Below, one piece after another: positions 44,001 to 56,636 of a stretch of DNA of 64,000 bases. This DNA is from Celoporthe dispersa. Taxonomy: Eukaryota > Ascomycota > Sordariomycetes > Diaporthales > Cryphonectriaceae. The stretch spans positions 248,001 through 312,000 of the forward strand of contig WAID01000004.1 in the NCBI GenBank assembly GCA_016584495.1. The letters are read 5' to 3'. The notes beneath the pieces were generated by a model. It was not told where the DNA came from. It saw nothing but the letters and a program-made list of their open reading frames with translations, and did not search any database. The first letter of the stretch is position 1. Each line of letters starts with the position of its first letter. Position numbers and translations under genes: made by a program.

Positions 44001-47000
44001 CAGCTCCGTACCGTTTTCAGGTGCCTGGCCCCAGAGGGTCGAGGGTCTGCAATTGTGCACGCGGCCTACCGAGGACGGACCGACGTTTGTGACGGCGGCG
44101 GCGGCGTGTGCAAGGCGCGAGCTTGGGAGAGTTTCTTCTCGACGACCATGCTCGTATATACGATACACGCCAGCTCACCTGCCGTTGGTGGACAGCATTA
44201 GACGTGTCCCAAGAGGTGCGACAGGATGCCCTGTCTCTCTCTCGTCTCACCCCCCATCTGAGGGCAACTCCCGAGTTTTTGATTGTTAGGCGGGCAGGAC
44301 AGGCTCTCACTCCCGGCAGCATGTCCCTCATCGCGTTTCAACTGTCGCTGTGGCCCCCTCCCATGATCGACTTGATGGCCCACCGGTTCCAGAGATCACT
44401 ATACGTATAACCACATGGCTCAAACTCAAACTCAAAAAAAGAAAAAGAAAGAAGAAAGAAAGAGAGAAAAAAAAGGCCCCTACTCCGCATATTGGGGTTT
44501 TCTTTTTGGGTTTCCTTTTTTTGGGGGGGATGAAAACTGCAGTACATAGTACATATTAGATCGTATCCGTTTTCTCGACGTTAACTTTCTTAGTTTCCTC
44601 CGAGCGAGACTTGAGCAGCACACCCATCCTACAAGATAAAGTCACCCCACGTCGCTCCGATACGAGGCACACAAGACCCTTGGTCTCTCTTGGTGAACCT
44701 TGAGCACCACGCTGGCCCAGGCAATTGGTGCACCGCTGCAGGCTCTGCCTTGTCACGCGTGCCATAGCTTTCCAGCCACGCAGCCATGGCCGGCTGGCTC
44801 GGCTGGCGTCCATCTCACCTGCAGCAACAGGTCAACCGGCACCTGCTCGACAATACGAGCTTGAACCATCTTCCCGTATGGCCTAGGCCGTCCGCGGGGA
44901 GCTCTTGTCAGATGCGGGCAGCAGGAGCTCTAGCTAGAGCTCTTGATCCATGGGACAGGACCCCGTCCGATCCGTTCACAACGGAGGCTGGCTGTCCATG
45001 CGAGGGAGGGCACTCATCCATGCCGCTGCGCGGCGGGCATGAACGCAATATCGCTTCACGCGTGCACAGCCTCACGGACTGGGAAAACTATTCCGGTGGC
45101 CCACGTCACACTAACAGACTTCTACCACTTACCATGTATGTACTCGGTATCTAATGCCGGCAAGCGCATGCACCCGACGCGACACGTCCCCTCCTCTCGT
45201 CCCCGAGACACCAGCAGCAAAGATGCCTCTTGTCTGGCTGGTGAGACTGGTCGCGGGATCAACAGACACGGCAGACGATACGGCGCTGCGGCTGATCGTC
45301 GTTCCTAGCAGCCTCTTCCGGTAGCCTACGACGTGCTTCAGACCAACAGACCTCTCTGACTTCCCCTCAGGAAATGGGTCTCGTCAGCATTCACGCCGCG
45401 TGCACCAGATTCACGACCGCAGGGTGCATCCGGCCGGCCGGTTGGGCCGACCTGGCGAGCGAGAGAGGGAGAAATCCCCTGGTGGCCCGATCTCTGGAGC
45501 CACAACCGGCAGTATGGTGCCGTCAGCGATGTGTCGCAGGGATACTGAGTCTCTCGATTGCGAAATCCCACGCCCCGATCCGGACATGTCAGCCAGCAGG
45601 CCTGGCTGGTCTGGACCTGGCTCGTGATTATATCGATCTCTGGTGTGAGACCCTCGAGACGATAGACGCGTATGAGGATAACTTTTTTCATCTATTTGAT
45701 CGATTCATCGATTCCTTGCCGCCGCACGGCGACTTACCCGTCAATAGTCTCAAAAGCCAGTGGATACACGAGCCCGTATCCCGTGCTGTATCTCGTCATC
45801 TCGCAGCCCTACGCGGCACGGTGCTGTGTTTACGGTATGTGCGCCGCTGCATTTTCAACCCTGGATAGAAAAAACTTTCCCGCCGTGCATGCACGCCCAG
45901 TCGCCTGCTGCGATGCCGACATGTGGAGAAATAACCCGGATCTCGTTAAGCGAGAGCTTTTTATATCCCGATCTACCTTCCAGACGAGCATGGTCTCTCT
46001 GCACAAGCACACAACAAAAAAAAAAAAATCATAACGTTGAAAAAAGAGGGGGGAAACCCCATCACAGTTCCATCCTCGTCCTGTGTCGCCATTTTGGGCG
46101 GCAAAACCGGCGGACGACAAAGAGGTCAGTCAATTGGGCTGCAGCCATCACAGTCCAAGAATACATGGGAAATATGCATCCCATAAGTGTTGTGTCAGCA
46201 AACAGATTCCAGACATGTTTCCTGGTTGGCCATCCTCCATCCGGCCTTTATGGAGCCACTATTATTCTTCCTTCTTGTCTGGGGGACGGCCACCCGAGAA
46301 GGCGTCCCCGGCCACGCATCTGACGAGAGGTTGCCCGTTGGCACTAAGTTTTGTTCTACACCAGAGTATGGTACCAGAGTACCACCGTGGACACTGTTCT
46401 TCTTCCTTTCCTATGTAGGCGGGTTGACAGAACGGGTTCCCCGGAAGTGGCATCTCTGCGCGGGGGACCCGGAAATTTGGTCTTCGTGTCTGGCCCACCC
46501 AAGTCATCAGGAATCTCTCTCTCTCTCTCTCTCTCTCTCTCCACCCAGGCAGGTTTGACGGTCCTCGGGAGCGGCAGTCGCTGATGAGCAGCTCGTTTTC
46601 TTTACCATGTAATTCTTTTCCTTTCTTCTCCTCTTGTTCTTCCAGCTGGGATCCCGATCCCATACGCCATTGCACGATGTACATGATAAGTCACCACAAC
46701 TCGTCTGCAGCCTGGGCAGGGCAGCCTGAGTTCCCCATAGTTAGCAGTAAATAGATACTATGATAGGTAGTCGAGGCCGGATGGGGGCGTTTCGAAAGGC
46801 GATGATCTCATCCTCGCTGGGCCCTCCCCGTGACCATCTGCCTGGGTCGACGCCAGTCAGTCAGTCGTCGTCGACCAACAGTTCGGGGATCAGTGCCCAT
46901 CAACATGAAACACGGCTCGTGGGGAACGATTGAGGGGGTTGTGCGCTCCCTCTCTCCCCCTCTCTCTCTGTGTCTGTCTCTCTGTCCCGAACTGGCCCTC

Positions 47001-47567
47001 CGGAGGCCGCCTCCGCTGCTTGCTTGCTGGCCTGCACACACCCATTCGTTTTCGTCTAAGGGAGAACATGGAATTGCCAGATCGGCTTCTGCTTCGTGAT
47101 GGAAGGAAAACGAGATATGCTTGTTCATCGTTCAATCTCTCCGCCGATCGCGGGGTGAATGGACAGGCTTCTCAAGCGAAGTTGTGGCCAAGGCTCTGCA
47201 GAGGGGCCCTCATCACGGCAGTTCTCGTCCGTTGTGGCCCCTCATTCCCCCCTCCACCTGCCTGTCAAAGGAAATAAATAGATGAATAAAAACAATAAGA
47301 CAAAAATACTTGAAGTAAAACAGCCCCTGAGAAAGAAATTCAGGGTTGGGGTTAAGACGGGAGGGAAGATACGTACCCCTGCTGAAATGCCGCAGCTACC
47401 CGATGGTTCCCGTTCTGCGGATTCGACGTCACCACCACCATCGCGACCCTCGGCTCTGCAAGTACAGCCTCATCATGTTGTTGTAGACAGTCCTGCTCTC
47501 CTCCTCATGTCGTTGTGATCCTGTCACAATCCACCCTCCTCAATCTCTAGGCCAACCGAAGCCCACC
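41068..47567. other. Long gene-free region
   Basis: About 6.5 kb. The first kilobase is the upstream region of the WSC gene. Low-complexity tracts include AGAG repeats near 42130-42150 and 42430-42475, T-rich sequence near 43015-43030, A-rich sequence near 44435-44475 and 46015-46030, (TC)n near 46514-46543 and CT-rich sequence near 46945-46990. None of the frames of 100-190 codons has a domain, a hydrophobic pattern or plausible introns. An unrecognised non-coding RNA gene is possible. Confidence 0.5.
46514..46543. repeat. (TC)n microsatellite
   Basis: A perfect CT dinucleotide run of about 14 units in the long intergenic region. Confidence 0.9.
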
Positions 47568-48716
47568 ATGCCTCCACGAACCCTCCTCGTCCGCCTCCCA
47601 AGGCAACCCCTCCCAGTCCTCCCCCCCACCGCCCGCCGACGATGCTACTCCGCCGCCGCGGCAGACCAGGAACCACTGATCCGGATTACCAACCTCCCTG
47701 CCCCGAACACAGGCCACATCCGCATCCTAGAGCTCAACCGCCCCTCGGCGCGAAACGCCATCTCGCGCGCTCTCCTGCAGGGCCTGCGCAGGGAGGTCGA
47801 CGACGTGCACGCACAGTACGACGCGGAGACGGGGGACGAGATTGCGGCCAAGAGCTGGAACAGGCGGTTTGGCGGGGTGGCGGGAGAGGATTCTGAGGGG
47901 CCTACACGGGCGGTGATTATTGCGAGTGCGGTGGACAGTTGTTTTTGTGCTGGTGCGGATTTGAAGGAGAGGAGGGGGTTCACGCAGGAAGAGTGAGGTC
48001 TCTCAGGGCAACCTGCGACACCACAGACCGCATACTACCACTGCAAGACAAGCTGGCTGACACTTCTTTTCTCCGTTTTTTTCTTCAACAGAACCGACGC
48101 CTTCCTGGCCACCCTCCGCGCAACCTTCACGGCCCTCGCCGCCCTCCCCGTCCCCACCATCTCCGCCATCGGCTCACTCGCCCTGGGCGGCGGCCTCGAG
48201 CTCGCCCTGTCCACCCACTTCCGCGTCCTCTCCTCCAACGCCGTCGTCGGCCTGCCCGAGACGCGCCTGGGCATCCTCCCCGGCGCGGGCGGCACCCACC
48301 GCCTCCCTGCCCTGGTCGGCATCGGCCGCGCCCGCGACCTCATCCTCACGGGCCGTCGCGTGTCGGCGCCCGAGGCCTACTTCCTCGGCATCGCGGACAG
48401 GCTGATCGAGGTGCTGCCGGAGGGCGAAGAGGGGGACGACAAGGTAGCGGTCGCGGCTGGGATTCTGGCGCGGTCCAGGCGGGATGTGCTGAGCGAGGGC
48501 GTACGGCTCGCCACGGAAATCTGCGAGGGCGGGCCGGTCGCGGTACGGGCGGCGCTGCAGGCTGTGCAGAGGCCGCACGAGAGTGTGGAGAATGCCATGT
48601 ACGAGAGGGTCGTGCGGACCGAGGACCGGGATGAGGCCCTGCGGGCGTTTGGGGAGAAGAGAAAGCCAGTGTTTAAGGGGGAGGTGAGGAGGCCAGAGGC
48701 CCGGGGTTCGCCTTGA
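47568..48716 (+). CDS. Mitochondrial enoyl-CoA hydratase/isomerase family protein
   Basis: Two exons: 47568-47992 and 48092-48716, 99-nt intron (GTGAGG...CAACAG, phase 2); about 349 residues. An Arg-rich, acid-poor N-terminus with RRRCYSAAA predicts import into mitochondria. The crotonase fold is shown by ELNRPSARNAIS, the first oxyanion-hole motif CFCAGADLKERR, GSLALGGGLELALSTHFRV (Glu178 as catalytic acid/base) and GLPETRLGILPGAGGTHRLP (Glu198). The ETRLGILPGAGGT signature and the ADLKERR motif are most like AUH-type methylglutaconyl-CoA hydratases of leucine breakdown, but a short-chain enoyl-CoA hydratase of beta-oxidation cannot be excluded. An insertion (about residues 95-115, KSWNRRFGGV) before the first oxyanion motif is longer than in bacterial enzymes. 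No frame defect. Confidence 0.9.
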
Positions 48717-51245
48717 TGGGAGGAGGTCGAGGCTGTATACGGTGGTAGTGGCATCTGGAACAGGATTCATCAAAAGTTGGATGCTGTCGAGATGGCATGT
48801 TTTCGGCCGATGGATGCGGGTACTAAGTGGCGTTCGGCCTTGTCTGCATACTATATAGAATTAACCTCTATAGACTTGTACTTCGCCGATTACAGTCAGG
48901 TTCGCGAGAGGGGCATATCCATCAAGATGAGCATTGAGAGTCTTTGGCTCCCGGTGAGCCTTGCCCGGAGGTGATATAACTGTTCAGGGAAAAGAGTTGA
49001 TATAATTATTAATGATTCAGAAGGCGAGTACTCCTTCAATCGGGGTGAAACGCCAGTCCCTTTCCTGCTTGCAGCTCCTCTGCAGCCCACCTGGTTTCCT
49101 CCCTGGCCTCTCGCCCCACGGATCCGTGGCCACCATACCTATGACGATCTCAAACGTGAGAAGAGACTGTCAACACACTGAAAGCCCTGTAGTTCGTGTA
49201 GAAGAACCGAATAGCCTAACCAAGCGTCCGCCCAGACCATTGAGATAGATCTTTGGAGCCCTGGATCCTCAAACCATGAAGATCCAGACCCGCGATTCTC
49301 CTGACTAGCCCCAGTCAGAGCCGAAGCCGACTCCGACTCCAGTTTCACCACACCTCAGCTGCATGTGCTGGATAGCGGCTTAGACTGCAACGGTGTCGTG
49401 GTGGTAGGAACTTCCTCGTCTGGGCTTTGCCTACAGTAGTGTCGGCTCGGGTGAGGATGTGCCTGTCGATGATGATGACTCCGATGGTGAGGAACACTCT
49501 GCACGTCACATTCATGTAACACTTTCCCATGCACTCGTCCATCACTAATATAGGTGATCTTCTCTATTCTTGTGGGATTCAAGGGAGGGAAGAAGTTTCG
49601 ACCGCAACTGAATTCAGATATAGTACCTGTCACTGCGCTGTTGGGCTTATGAAGGGTGCAGAGTGTTCAACGCACCCAATGTAGAGGTCTTTCAAGAAAC
49701 GAAGCAGCAGGATTTTCAGGTGATCTACGTGGCCTTTTATACTTCTTCGGTGTAGTATTGATGCTACTAGTCTCACCTCCTAGGCTATGGTAGCTGGCTG
49801 CTAAGACACTCTCAGCACCACTTAATTACTTAGTAGGCATGATAGTATGTATAGATTGCAAAGGCATTGTACACCATATTAGTTGTAGAGTCTTTAGATG
49901 AAATAATTGTAGTCATCGGACCTGGAGCTATCACTTAGTCGAGGTCCCAGGCCTTGACAGTATCCGAGGAGCAGTTTCGCAAGCCTTTCGGATCTACACA
50001 ACAGATTGTACTTGTGCAAGTTGATAAACTTTTGACATGGTGAAAAGTTCCAACAGTTGACACTACAAAGCGCATTTTGGTAGTTACGTGCCAGAAAAGC
50101 AAAAGTATCTAGCTTCGAGGATATCTACCAAGTACGCATCATCGTGATAATTATACTTTAGGTTGCCACTTGAGAGCGACGGGGGAGAAGCAGTCCTGGT
50201 CCCACCTACTTAGTACCCATAGAAGAGAGACTTCCATTCTATACTGTGGGTAATTCTGTAAAAAACCAGTCAGAGGTCACTCAAGGGCTCATCGAAGTGA
50301 AGATATTCTGTGTAAAGTTGAAACTTTTCGCTCTTCAAGGAATTATAGCTCAACTCCGGGTGCAAAACTTCAAGAGTCCTTACGAAGTCAGTCCATATGG
50401 GACTTTCGTTTGATCTCTATTCTCTCCTATCTGACGAGACAACAGTGCTATTGTTGATTAACAACTCATTATAACTGACACGTGGCAGCTGACTGTCTAT
50501 GAATTATTATCACCATGCACAGCTACACAGGGTCGACTGAGCGAGGACAGAAGCGCATAGCTATTTGCAAGACCAGCAGCCAATGCCAGAGCGCATGGGC
50601 ATGCCAGTAATGTTTTAGACCTATCTGGAGGACTGCAAAGGGGTCTGGCTGGTCTACTCTCCCTTTTATGCTTACTACGCACTGTAGCTCGTGCCACAAT
50701 AGTATCACAGTGATTATTTGGTTTCACCCATGTGTGATATGTAGAGGGGCAAATGCTGAGTTGAAATGCGTCATGGCTCGCGCTGGAATGGGGAACGGGT
50801 GCACGATCAGTTCCGAAGAACAATATGCCATAGTATTACTGTACGGGACACAAATCCAGCTAGGGACAGATCACAGGCAATTGAAGATCGCTGACCACTT
50901 TTTCGCAGAGGAGAACCTGGAGAGGTTCCTCCGTGAGTCCCTGACCATAACGTCATTTTTGGCGTGCGTTGCCTAGCGTAGCTGCAGCCAAAAGCGTGCT
51001 GCTGCAGCTTGCCCTTGCCTCTCCAGCACCATCGTCATAGTGTTCTAGGATATTCATGACATCATCCGCTTCCTCATCCCTCGCCAGCGAAACAACGACC
51101 AGCCAGGCCTTATTAATTCGCCTTTCTCCTTTGTCTGGGTTATTCGTACCTTCAGACTCCTCTACAACTCAAATTCCCATAATCCAAAACAGAACCTCCA
51201 CGCGTAGATCCCAGCATCGCCACCGACCAAACACAACTCAACACA
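48717..51245. other. Gene-free region
   Basis: About 2.5 kb. AT-rich between 49750 and 50500. No coding signal on either strand. The last 200 nt, with AACTCAACACAATG before 51246, look like the leader of the LEA-like gene. Confidence 0.55.
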
Positions 51246-51736
51246 ATGTCTTTCCTCACCGAAGTTACCGCCCGCCGCATGGCGACCCTCACACGCAGTG
51301 CCGCAAACACAACTTTCACTACCCTCCCCCGCGCGTCATTTAGCACCACGGTGCAGCTGCGGAAGAATCCCGTGGACGTGGCCAAGGATGGGCTGAAGAC
51401 TGTCGACCGCGCTGTGAGCGACAAGCTCGTGGACGGCATCAACGTGGGCAGTACGTAAACCTCAACCCCAGGTCTAGTCACCGGCCGATGACAGGAGGAC
51501 GCTGTGAGCTCGTGCCAATCTGACAAGAGGCTGACCGACATGTTTGTTCCTCTGCAGCTCACGTCAAGGATAAGGTCAAGGAGGCTACCTCCGACATCAC
51601 CTCCGGCAAAACGAGCGGCGATGCCGCTAAGCTGCGGGGTGAGGCCGAGGGCAAGGCACAGGAGCTCAAGGGAGAGGCGAAGGGCAAGGCCAGCGAGCTG
51701 AAGGGCAAGGCCAAACAGAAGGCCAATGAGCTGTAA
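51246..51736 (+). CDS. Mitochondrial LEA-like stress protein
   Basis: Two exons: 51246-51450 and 51558-51736, with a 107-nt intron (GTACGT...CTGCAG, phase 1); 127 residues. The first 40 residues are basic and hydroxylated, with RASFSTT as a likely matrix processing site. Then an amphipathic Lys-rich helix (VAKDGLKTVDRAVSDKLVDG) is followed by HVKDKVKEATSDITSGK and tandem degenerate 11-residue-like units of the kind KGEAEGKAQEL, KGEAKGKASEL, KGKAKQKANEL. This composition is typical of group 3 late-embryogenesis-abundant and CsbD-like proteins, which protect membranes and enzymes during dehydration or oxidative stress. A mitochondrial LEA role is inferred from the presequence. Confidence 0.82.
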
Positions 51737-54117
51737 GCGGATGACGACCTCGAAGGAGGAAGGAGATATGCCTAGTTGGTTGAGGCTCCGTTCATTATTG
51801 GCGCAGAGATGGGTGGAATACCCCATGGGGGCGTTTTCTTACTGCTATGATTAGCACGACAGGCATTGCATCGTTCAGGTGTTCGGTTTTGTGAAAGGTG
51901 ACGGTTGTTCATAATCAATGGCTTTCCATGACTTCTCGCTTTCTCGCGGCCTGCATTTTGTGGCTTGTTGATCCTAGTGATGAGAAGCTTATGTGCATAT
52001 GTGACATCAGGTCCGATCCTTGACGTGGCCCTGGATAATCTTGCTAAAGGACACGCCTGGACGCCCAGCAGTGCTCTCCCTATAATCATTCTCAACATTC
52101 CGCTCATCCGCCCAACTAGAGCCTATAACATTATCCCAATACAATCAATACTACCGCACCACCGGCAGACAAGACTCGTAAAGTATCGCGTGAAGCCGTA
52201 CTCATAGTCGGTGTGAGCTCTGGTTCTTGCAAAGGATCGCGTTATTTAGCGTACTGTTGACGATGACCTCTGCACTGGAAGCTGAGAACCCGCGATACAG
52301 CTAATTGAGTTGACTTGATGCTTTCTTGTTTACCAAGAAAAGGGGTTAGCGGACGCGAGGACTTTGATAATGAGCCAGGCCTACAGGCCCTGGAGGGAGG
52401 CTGGCGGCAAGGCGAAGTCAAGCCACTTGAGGCTTTGATGATTCCTTCGTTGATGCATGAGCAGAACATGCACGTACTAAAAGGATTGGGCCGCGCCAGC
52501 AGGACCAGTCGACACGTTTGCGAAACTACACTAATTAATTGACATGTGCAGGTTCCGTCAGACCGGACGTATAATCGTCCGGCGAGAGCAAATTTAGGAA
52601 ATTTGTCCTTCATCTGCCCACGCCATAGCACGAATAAGACGGATGTTCTCATCTGGATATGCAACCAGTCTGGATAGACTTTTGTCTCTGGATACGCAGA
52701 CTGCCACCAAAAGAGCCAGTGCAGGACTTTCATCGCCCCATTCCTCGTTGAATATTCAGACATGGGTTGTCAGATTAAGCTCATCTTTACAGCCAGTTCA
52801 CGAGGCCTTCACCGCGTGGGTTCGCACTCGATACCGAATCTCGTACGGTTCGCATCCAGTAGTCTCCTGTAAGCCAGACGCCATGCTCAGGTCGACTTTG
52901 GTGGCTTAGCCACTAGAAAATGCCAGGCTCTGGCTCACCTACTTGTCCAGTGGTAAGTAAGCCTGCTAGGCATCCGGGATTAGATGAGACGCTCAGATGC
53001 GGCCGTCGGCAGGACTTCCGCCCGCCGGAAGATAATATGTTCAGCTCCGTATCGTACGAACCTCGTCTGCCGGCCACGCCCATACAGCCACAGGCTTAGG
53101 TAACATCCGATTACTTTGCAGACTTGTTCCATTTCATTTCATTCCGCACGGCATGTATTAGGCGAGTAGGAATCGCCAAGGGTGGCTGAGGTCATCCTAG
53201 ACATTGACGGGCGTCTCAACTCGCTGGCACTTGCAAGGTCGAAGGGAACGTGGCAGCATGAAGCAATGACACTTCTGGCTGCATCTCATCTGTTTGCTTG
53301 TGTTGTAGTATCTGATGACTGTCGGGTCGGTAACCTGGCTGGGCCCTTTTTAGAACAACTTTGAGAGATTCTCTCGGTTTTCCACGTGGCGGACGAAGCA
53401 AGCTGAAGCGCCCTTCGCGCTGAGCGAGATTCGCTTGACGTGATCCCTGAACACTGGCTGAGACTCCAGCGTCCAGCCCTAACAGAGCGCAGTGTTTCTT
53501 ATGCCAGCGTATGAATGCTTGTGGGTCCAGAGCGAGGCTGCATATCGCCCTACCCTGCCTACCTCCACCCTCCCGCTGTCCTGATCTCACTCTGTGACAC
53601 GAGCTTGAACGTCGTGCTCGCTCTGGACCCACTGTTCGACTAGCAATCAGCTGAGTTATGGTACCTGGCAGCCAGCAGTTCCCATCTTCGTCGCACGTAC
53701 TAATAGCAGTAGCGTTCTTTTGGATACCCTCAGGTATTGGCTGCTGACGGAAACAAGGTGTGGGTCGTGTCCGACGCACAGCCTAGAATCCTATTTGCTG
53801 TGGTGGCGCGGCTGGTTGCGCTCAACAAGGGGGCCGGAGCCTTAGTGTGCATCTTGAGACCGTTTTTATCTGACCGGTTGATCCGAGAGAGCACGGGGAG
53901 GTATAAGACACTGAGGATGTCCATTGTAGATCCAAGACTCTTGAGGTCCGTAATAATTTGATACCCAACAAGCTTCACCCAGAAAATCACCAGCCGTACG
54001 CTCGAACTGCTTCCGAAAATCGCAGCAGCAGCCGTCTCCCGAGGAGACAACCCGAGAGTCGAAAGCCACCACCAGCCAGAAGAGGAGGAAACAAGAGCAA
54101 AACAAAAAATTGTCAAG
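51737..54117. other. Gene-free region
   Basis: About 2.4 kb. The minus-strand frames 52763-52242 (173 codons) and 53779-53216 (187 codons) are the longest but have no domain and mixed, non-repetitive composition. They are not called as genes. The final 150 nt before 54118 form an A/C-rich leader (AACAAGAGCAAAACAAAAAATTGTCAAG). Confidence 0.5.
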
Positions 54118-55191
54118 ATGAGCACAAACGGACCCACCGAGGCTCAGCTGAAGGCCATATCGCAAGCCAGCTGCTACCCTTATACTCCAGGCTTGAGGCC
54201 CGCATATGGATACATTCCCTCGGAGGCAGCTGGCATTCTTTTTGTTGTCCTCTTCGCCATCCCGCTTTTCTACCACACATTTCAGTCGGTCCGGCTCCGT
54301 GTGACGACATCCATACTACTCGCCCTCGGTGCCATGAGTAAGTCCAGCCTCATCAAAGATTTCAAGACCCCTTCCCGTCCACCTTCAAGCCTAGCCCCCG
54401 CAGGGCGTTTTCACCCAACTTCACCCCTATCCAAAGGCAGGGTCAATACTGACTGTCGTATAGCTGAAGTGGCAGGGTGGGCGGCCCGCGTCTGGTCGTC
54501 CCGCTGCCCATACAACGGCAATGCCTTCCTCGCCCAGGAGGTGACCCTGATCATCGCCCCCGTCTTCTTCTCCGCAGCCCTGTACGTCCTCCTGGGCCGC
54601 CTCATCATCGACCTCGGCCGGTCGTCCTCCATGCTCTCCGCCAGAATGTACGCCATCGTCTTCTGCACATGCGACATCGTCTCTCTGGTCGTGCAGGCCA
54701 TCGGCGGTGCCCAAGCCAGCATGGCCAGCTCCACCGACAAGGCCGGGCAGGAGTTGGGCACGCACATCATGGTGGCGGGTATCGCGTTCCAGCTCTTCAC
54801 CATGACGCTGTTCGGCCTCTTCGTCGTCGACTTCTTCCGCCGCGTGCTTGGCCGGAGCAGCGCGTTCCGCGGCGTGGTCACGGTGTCCATGCAGTGTGTC
54901 CTGGCTGCCTTGGTCGTGAGTTTCATCATGATCTACATCCGGAGCATCTACAGGACCATCGAGCTCGCGCAGGGCTGGTCGGGCTACCTGATCACGCACC
55001 AGGGGTACTTTATCGGGCTGGACGCGGCCATCATGGTCGTTGCTGTTGGTGTCTTCATCGCTGTGGACCCTGCGGTTATACGTCGGAAGGAAGGGTTTGG
55101 CCGCATCATCGAGTCGAAGCGTTCCCCTGATACTTCGGACTCGGAGGCCCCAATTGCCCTGGAGCCGATGCGTGGTGTTACGGCTCTGTAG
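54118..55191 (+). CDS. RTA1-like seven-transmembrane protein
   Basis: Two exons: 54118-54337 and 54464-55191, 126-nt intron (GTAAGT...GTATAG, phase 1); 315 residues. Seven hydrophobic segments are visible. RTA1-family hallmarks include YIPSEAAGILFVVLF (helix 1), a short first cytosolic loop, EVAGWAARV, FLAQEVTLIIAPVFFSAALYVLLGR, FCTCDIVSLVVQAIGG, a GTHIMVAGIAFQLF helix and IRSIYRTIELAQGWSGYLITHQ before the last helix. Yeast relatives (Rta1, Rsb1) confer resistance to 7-aminocholesterol and to sphingoid long-chain bases and are thought to move or sense lipids. The C-terminus is a short charged tail. The intron has a length divisible by three and no stop, so retention would add 42 residues in the first loop. 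Confidence 0.9.
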   Translation: MSTNGPTEAQLKAISQASCYPYTPGLRPAYGYIPSEAAGILFVVLFAIPLFYHTFQSVRLRVTTSILLALGAMSKSSLIKDFKTPSRPPSSLAPAGRFHPTSPLSKGRVNTDCRIAEVAGWAARVWSSRCPYNGNAFLAQEVTLIIAPVFFSAALYVLLGRLIIDLGRSSSMLSARMYAIVFCTCDIVSLVVQAIGGAQASMASSTDKAGQELGTHIMVAGIAFQLFTMTLFGLFVVDFFRRVLGRSSAFRGVVTVSMQCVLAALVVSFIMIYIRSIYRTIELAQGWSGYLITHQGYFIGLDAAIMVVAVGVFIAVDPAVIRRKEGFGRIIESKRSPDTSDSEAPIALEPMRGVTAL

Positions 55192-56636
55192 ACCTAGCAT
55201 ACTGGCAGGTACTCAAGGGGAGATATGGTTGTATTAATGAAGCAGTAATTTGGAGTTCCTAACTATTAGCAACGGGTGTGTATTTTGGTCAAGCTTCTTT
55301 GGATTTCGGCATGGAGCCTGGATAAAGATCATGGCGTTGAAGGGGATATAGACAGCGAAAGGGCTTGTATAAATCATTTCATTTTGTCTAGAATACCCAG
55401 GATACGATTCGAATAGAATTCGGAACCGTAAACCATTGGACTCTAGCATTAACTTGGCGTCTATCTTCATGGACTCCTTTTCTTACCTCACTACCCTGTA
55501 CAACCCTTCCGGTAGCATAGGCCAGACTTCCCGCCACCCTGCGTGCTCAAGTCGACTCTTATCCCGATCCGAGGGCACGGCTATCCATCTCTCAGCCTCT
55601 ATATCCTGGATGAGTTTATACGCGTATATATATATGGAGGATGGAGCTCTCACGGAGGATACGGAAGATAAACCGTAGCCTAGACTCGACTGACCTCAAG
55701 CCCCTGGAAGGTTCTTTGCCGATTTCCGCTTGCGAGAGTCTCATTAATGGCCGTCTGGAGCGGCCTCGGTGAGATAACTATTAATTATAGGCATCTCACC
55801 CATCATGCATGCTGGCAGGGAGTCTTGCATGACACCATGAATGCTGATGGGATTCTTGGCAGGATAAAAGGACACGAACGCGTCTCATCGAAACTGATAT
55901 GAATTATAATTTACCACCTGGAAATCGAGGTGTCATCATCACATAATATAGGCGATACGTCCACAAGTGACCAAGAGCGAAGGATTAGTTCTGTTTGAGA
56001 CAGCATTTGCACGAACAATCTGCTGTAATAACGCGAGTCCCTCTTCGGTTCCCAACTTTATCCCCAAAATCCAGATCGATGTAGGGACTAGAAGACGGAT
56101 GTGTTTATACCAAAGTACGTGCTTTGTTGGTGCTAAATCTGGCCCTAACAATTCATGGGCAGGAATATGGTAGGATCATGTTAGAGAGGAGGCATCAACC
56201 TGGTAGTGTTATGTAAGCGTGAAGAACGGGGATGAATAGTGGCAGGGATGCAGGGGCCCCACGCGTCAAGCACTCCACTACCAGAGCTCTCCAGCCTGCC
56301 AGCCTGAGTTCGACCTCACCAGCGCGTCTCTCCCAAATTTTGCGTGAATGCACCAAACGGGCAAGGAACTCAATCAGGCTCCTACTGCACTGCAGCCACA
56401 ACCAACAACAACTAAAGACTGCCCAGCGACCGCCTGGCATTCTACCAAACTGCCTTCCCAGGTCCAACACGACATGTTCCTGTGACCTACCTCAACACGC
56501 TGCGCAGAAATCCGAGGGCCCTTGATCCAGCTGGCACATCCTCTGCCTCTTGCCCCGGCCTCTGCCTCTTGCCCTCTGTCTCCTCGCGAGTCATCTCCCC
56601 AAGCCTGCGACCCTCCTGACCGCCAAGACAGCCAGT
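55192..56636. other. Intergenic region
   Basis: About 1.4 kb between the RTA1-like gene and Nup37. AT-rich sequence near 55230-55400 and 55780-55990. No gene seen. Confidence 0.55.

Noticed and set aside
43744..44289. Plus-strand frame of 181 codons
   Set aside because: Arg/Ser/Pro-rich without domain or signal peptide, and the opposite strand is just as open.
52242..52763. Minus-strand frame of 173 codons
   Set aside because: Mixed composition with scattered Cys and Trp but no recognisable motif or splice context; could not be supported as a gene.
53216..53779. Minus-strand frame of 187 codons
   Set aside because: Arg/Gln/Ser-rich, no domain; likely chance in non-coding DNA.
54427..55200. 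Minus-strand frame of 257 codons opposite the RTA1-like gene
   Set aside because: His/Asp/Arg-rich mirror of membrane-helix codons; an antisense shadow.
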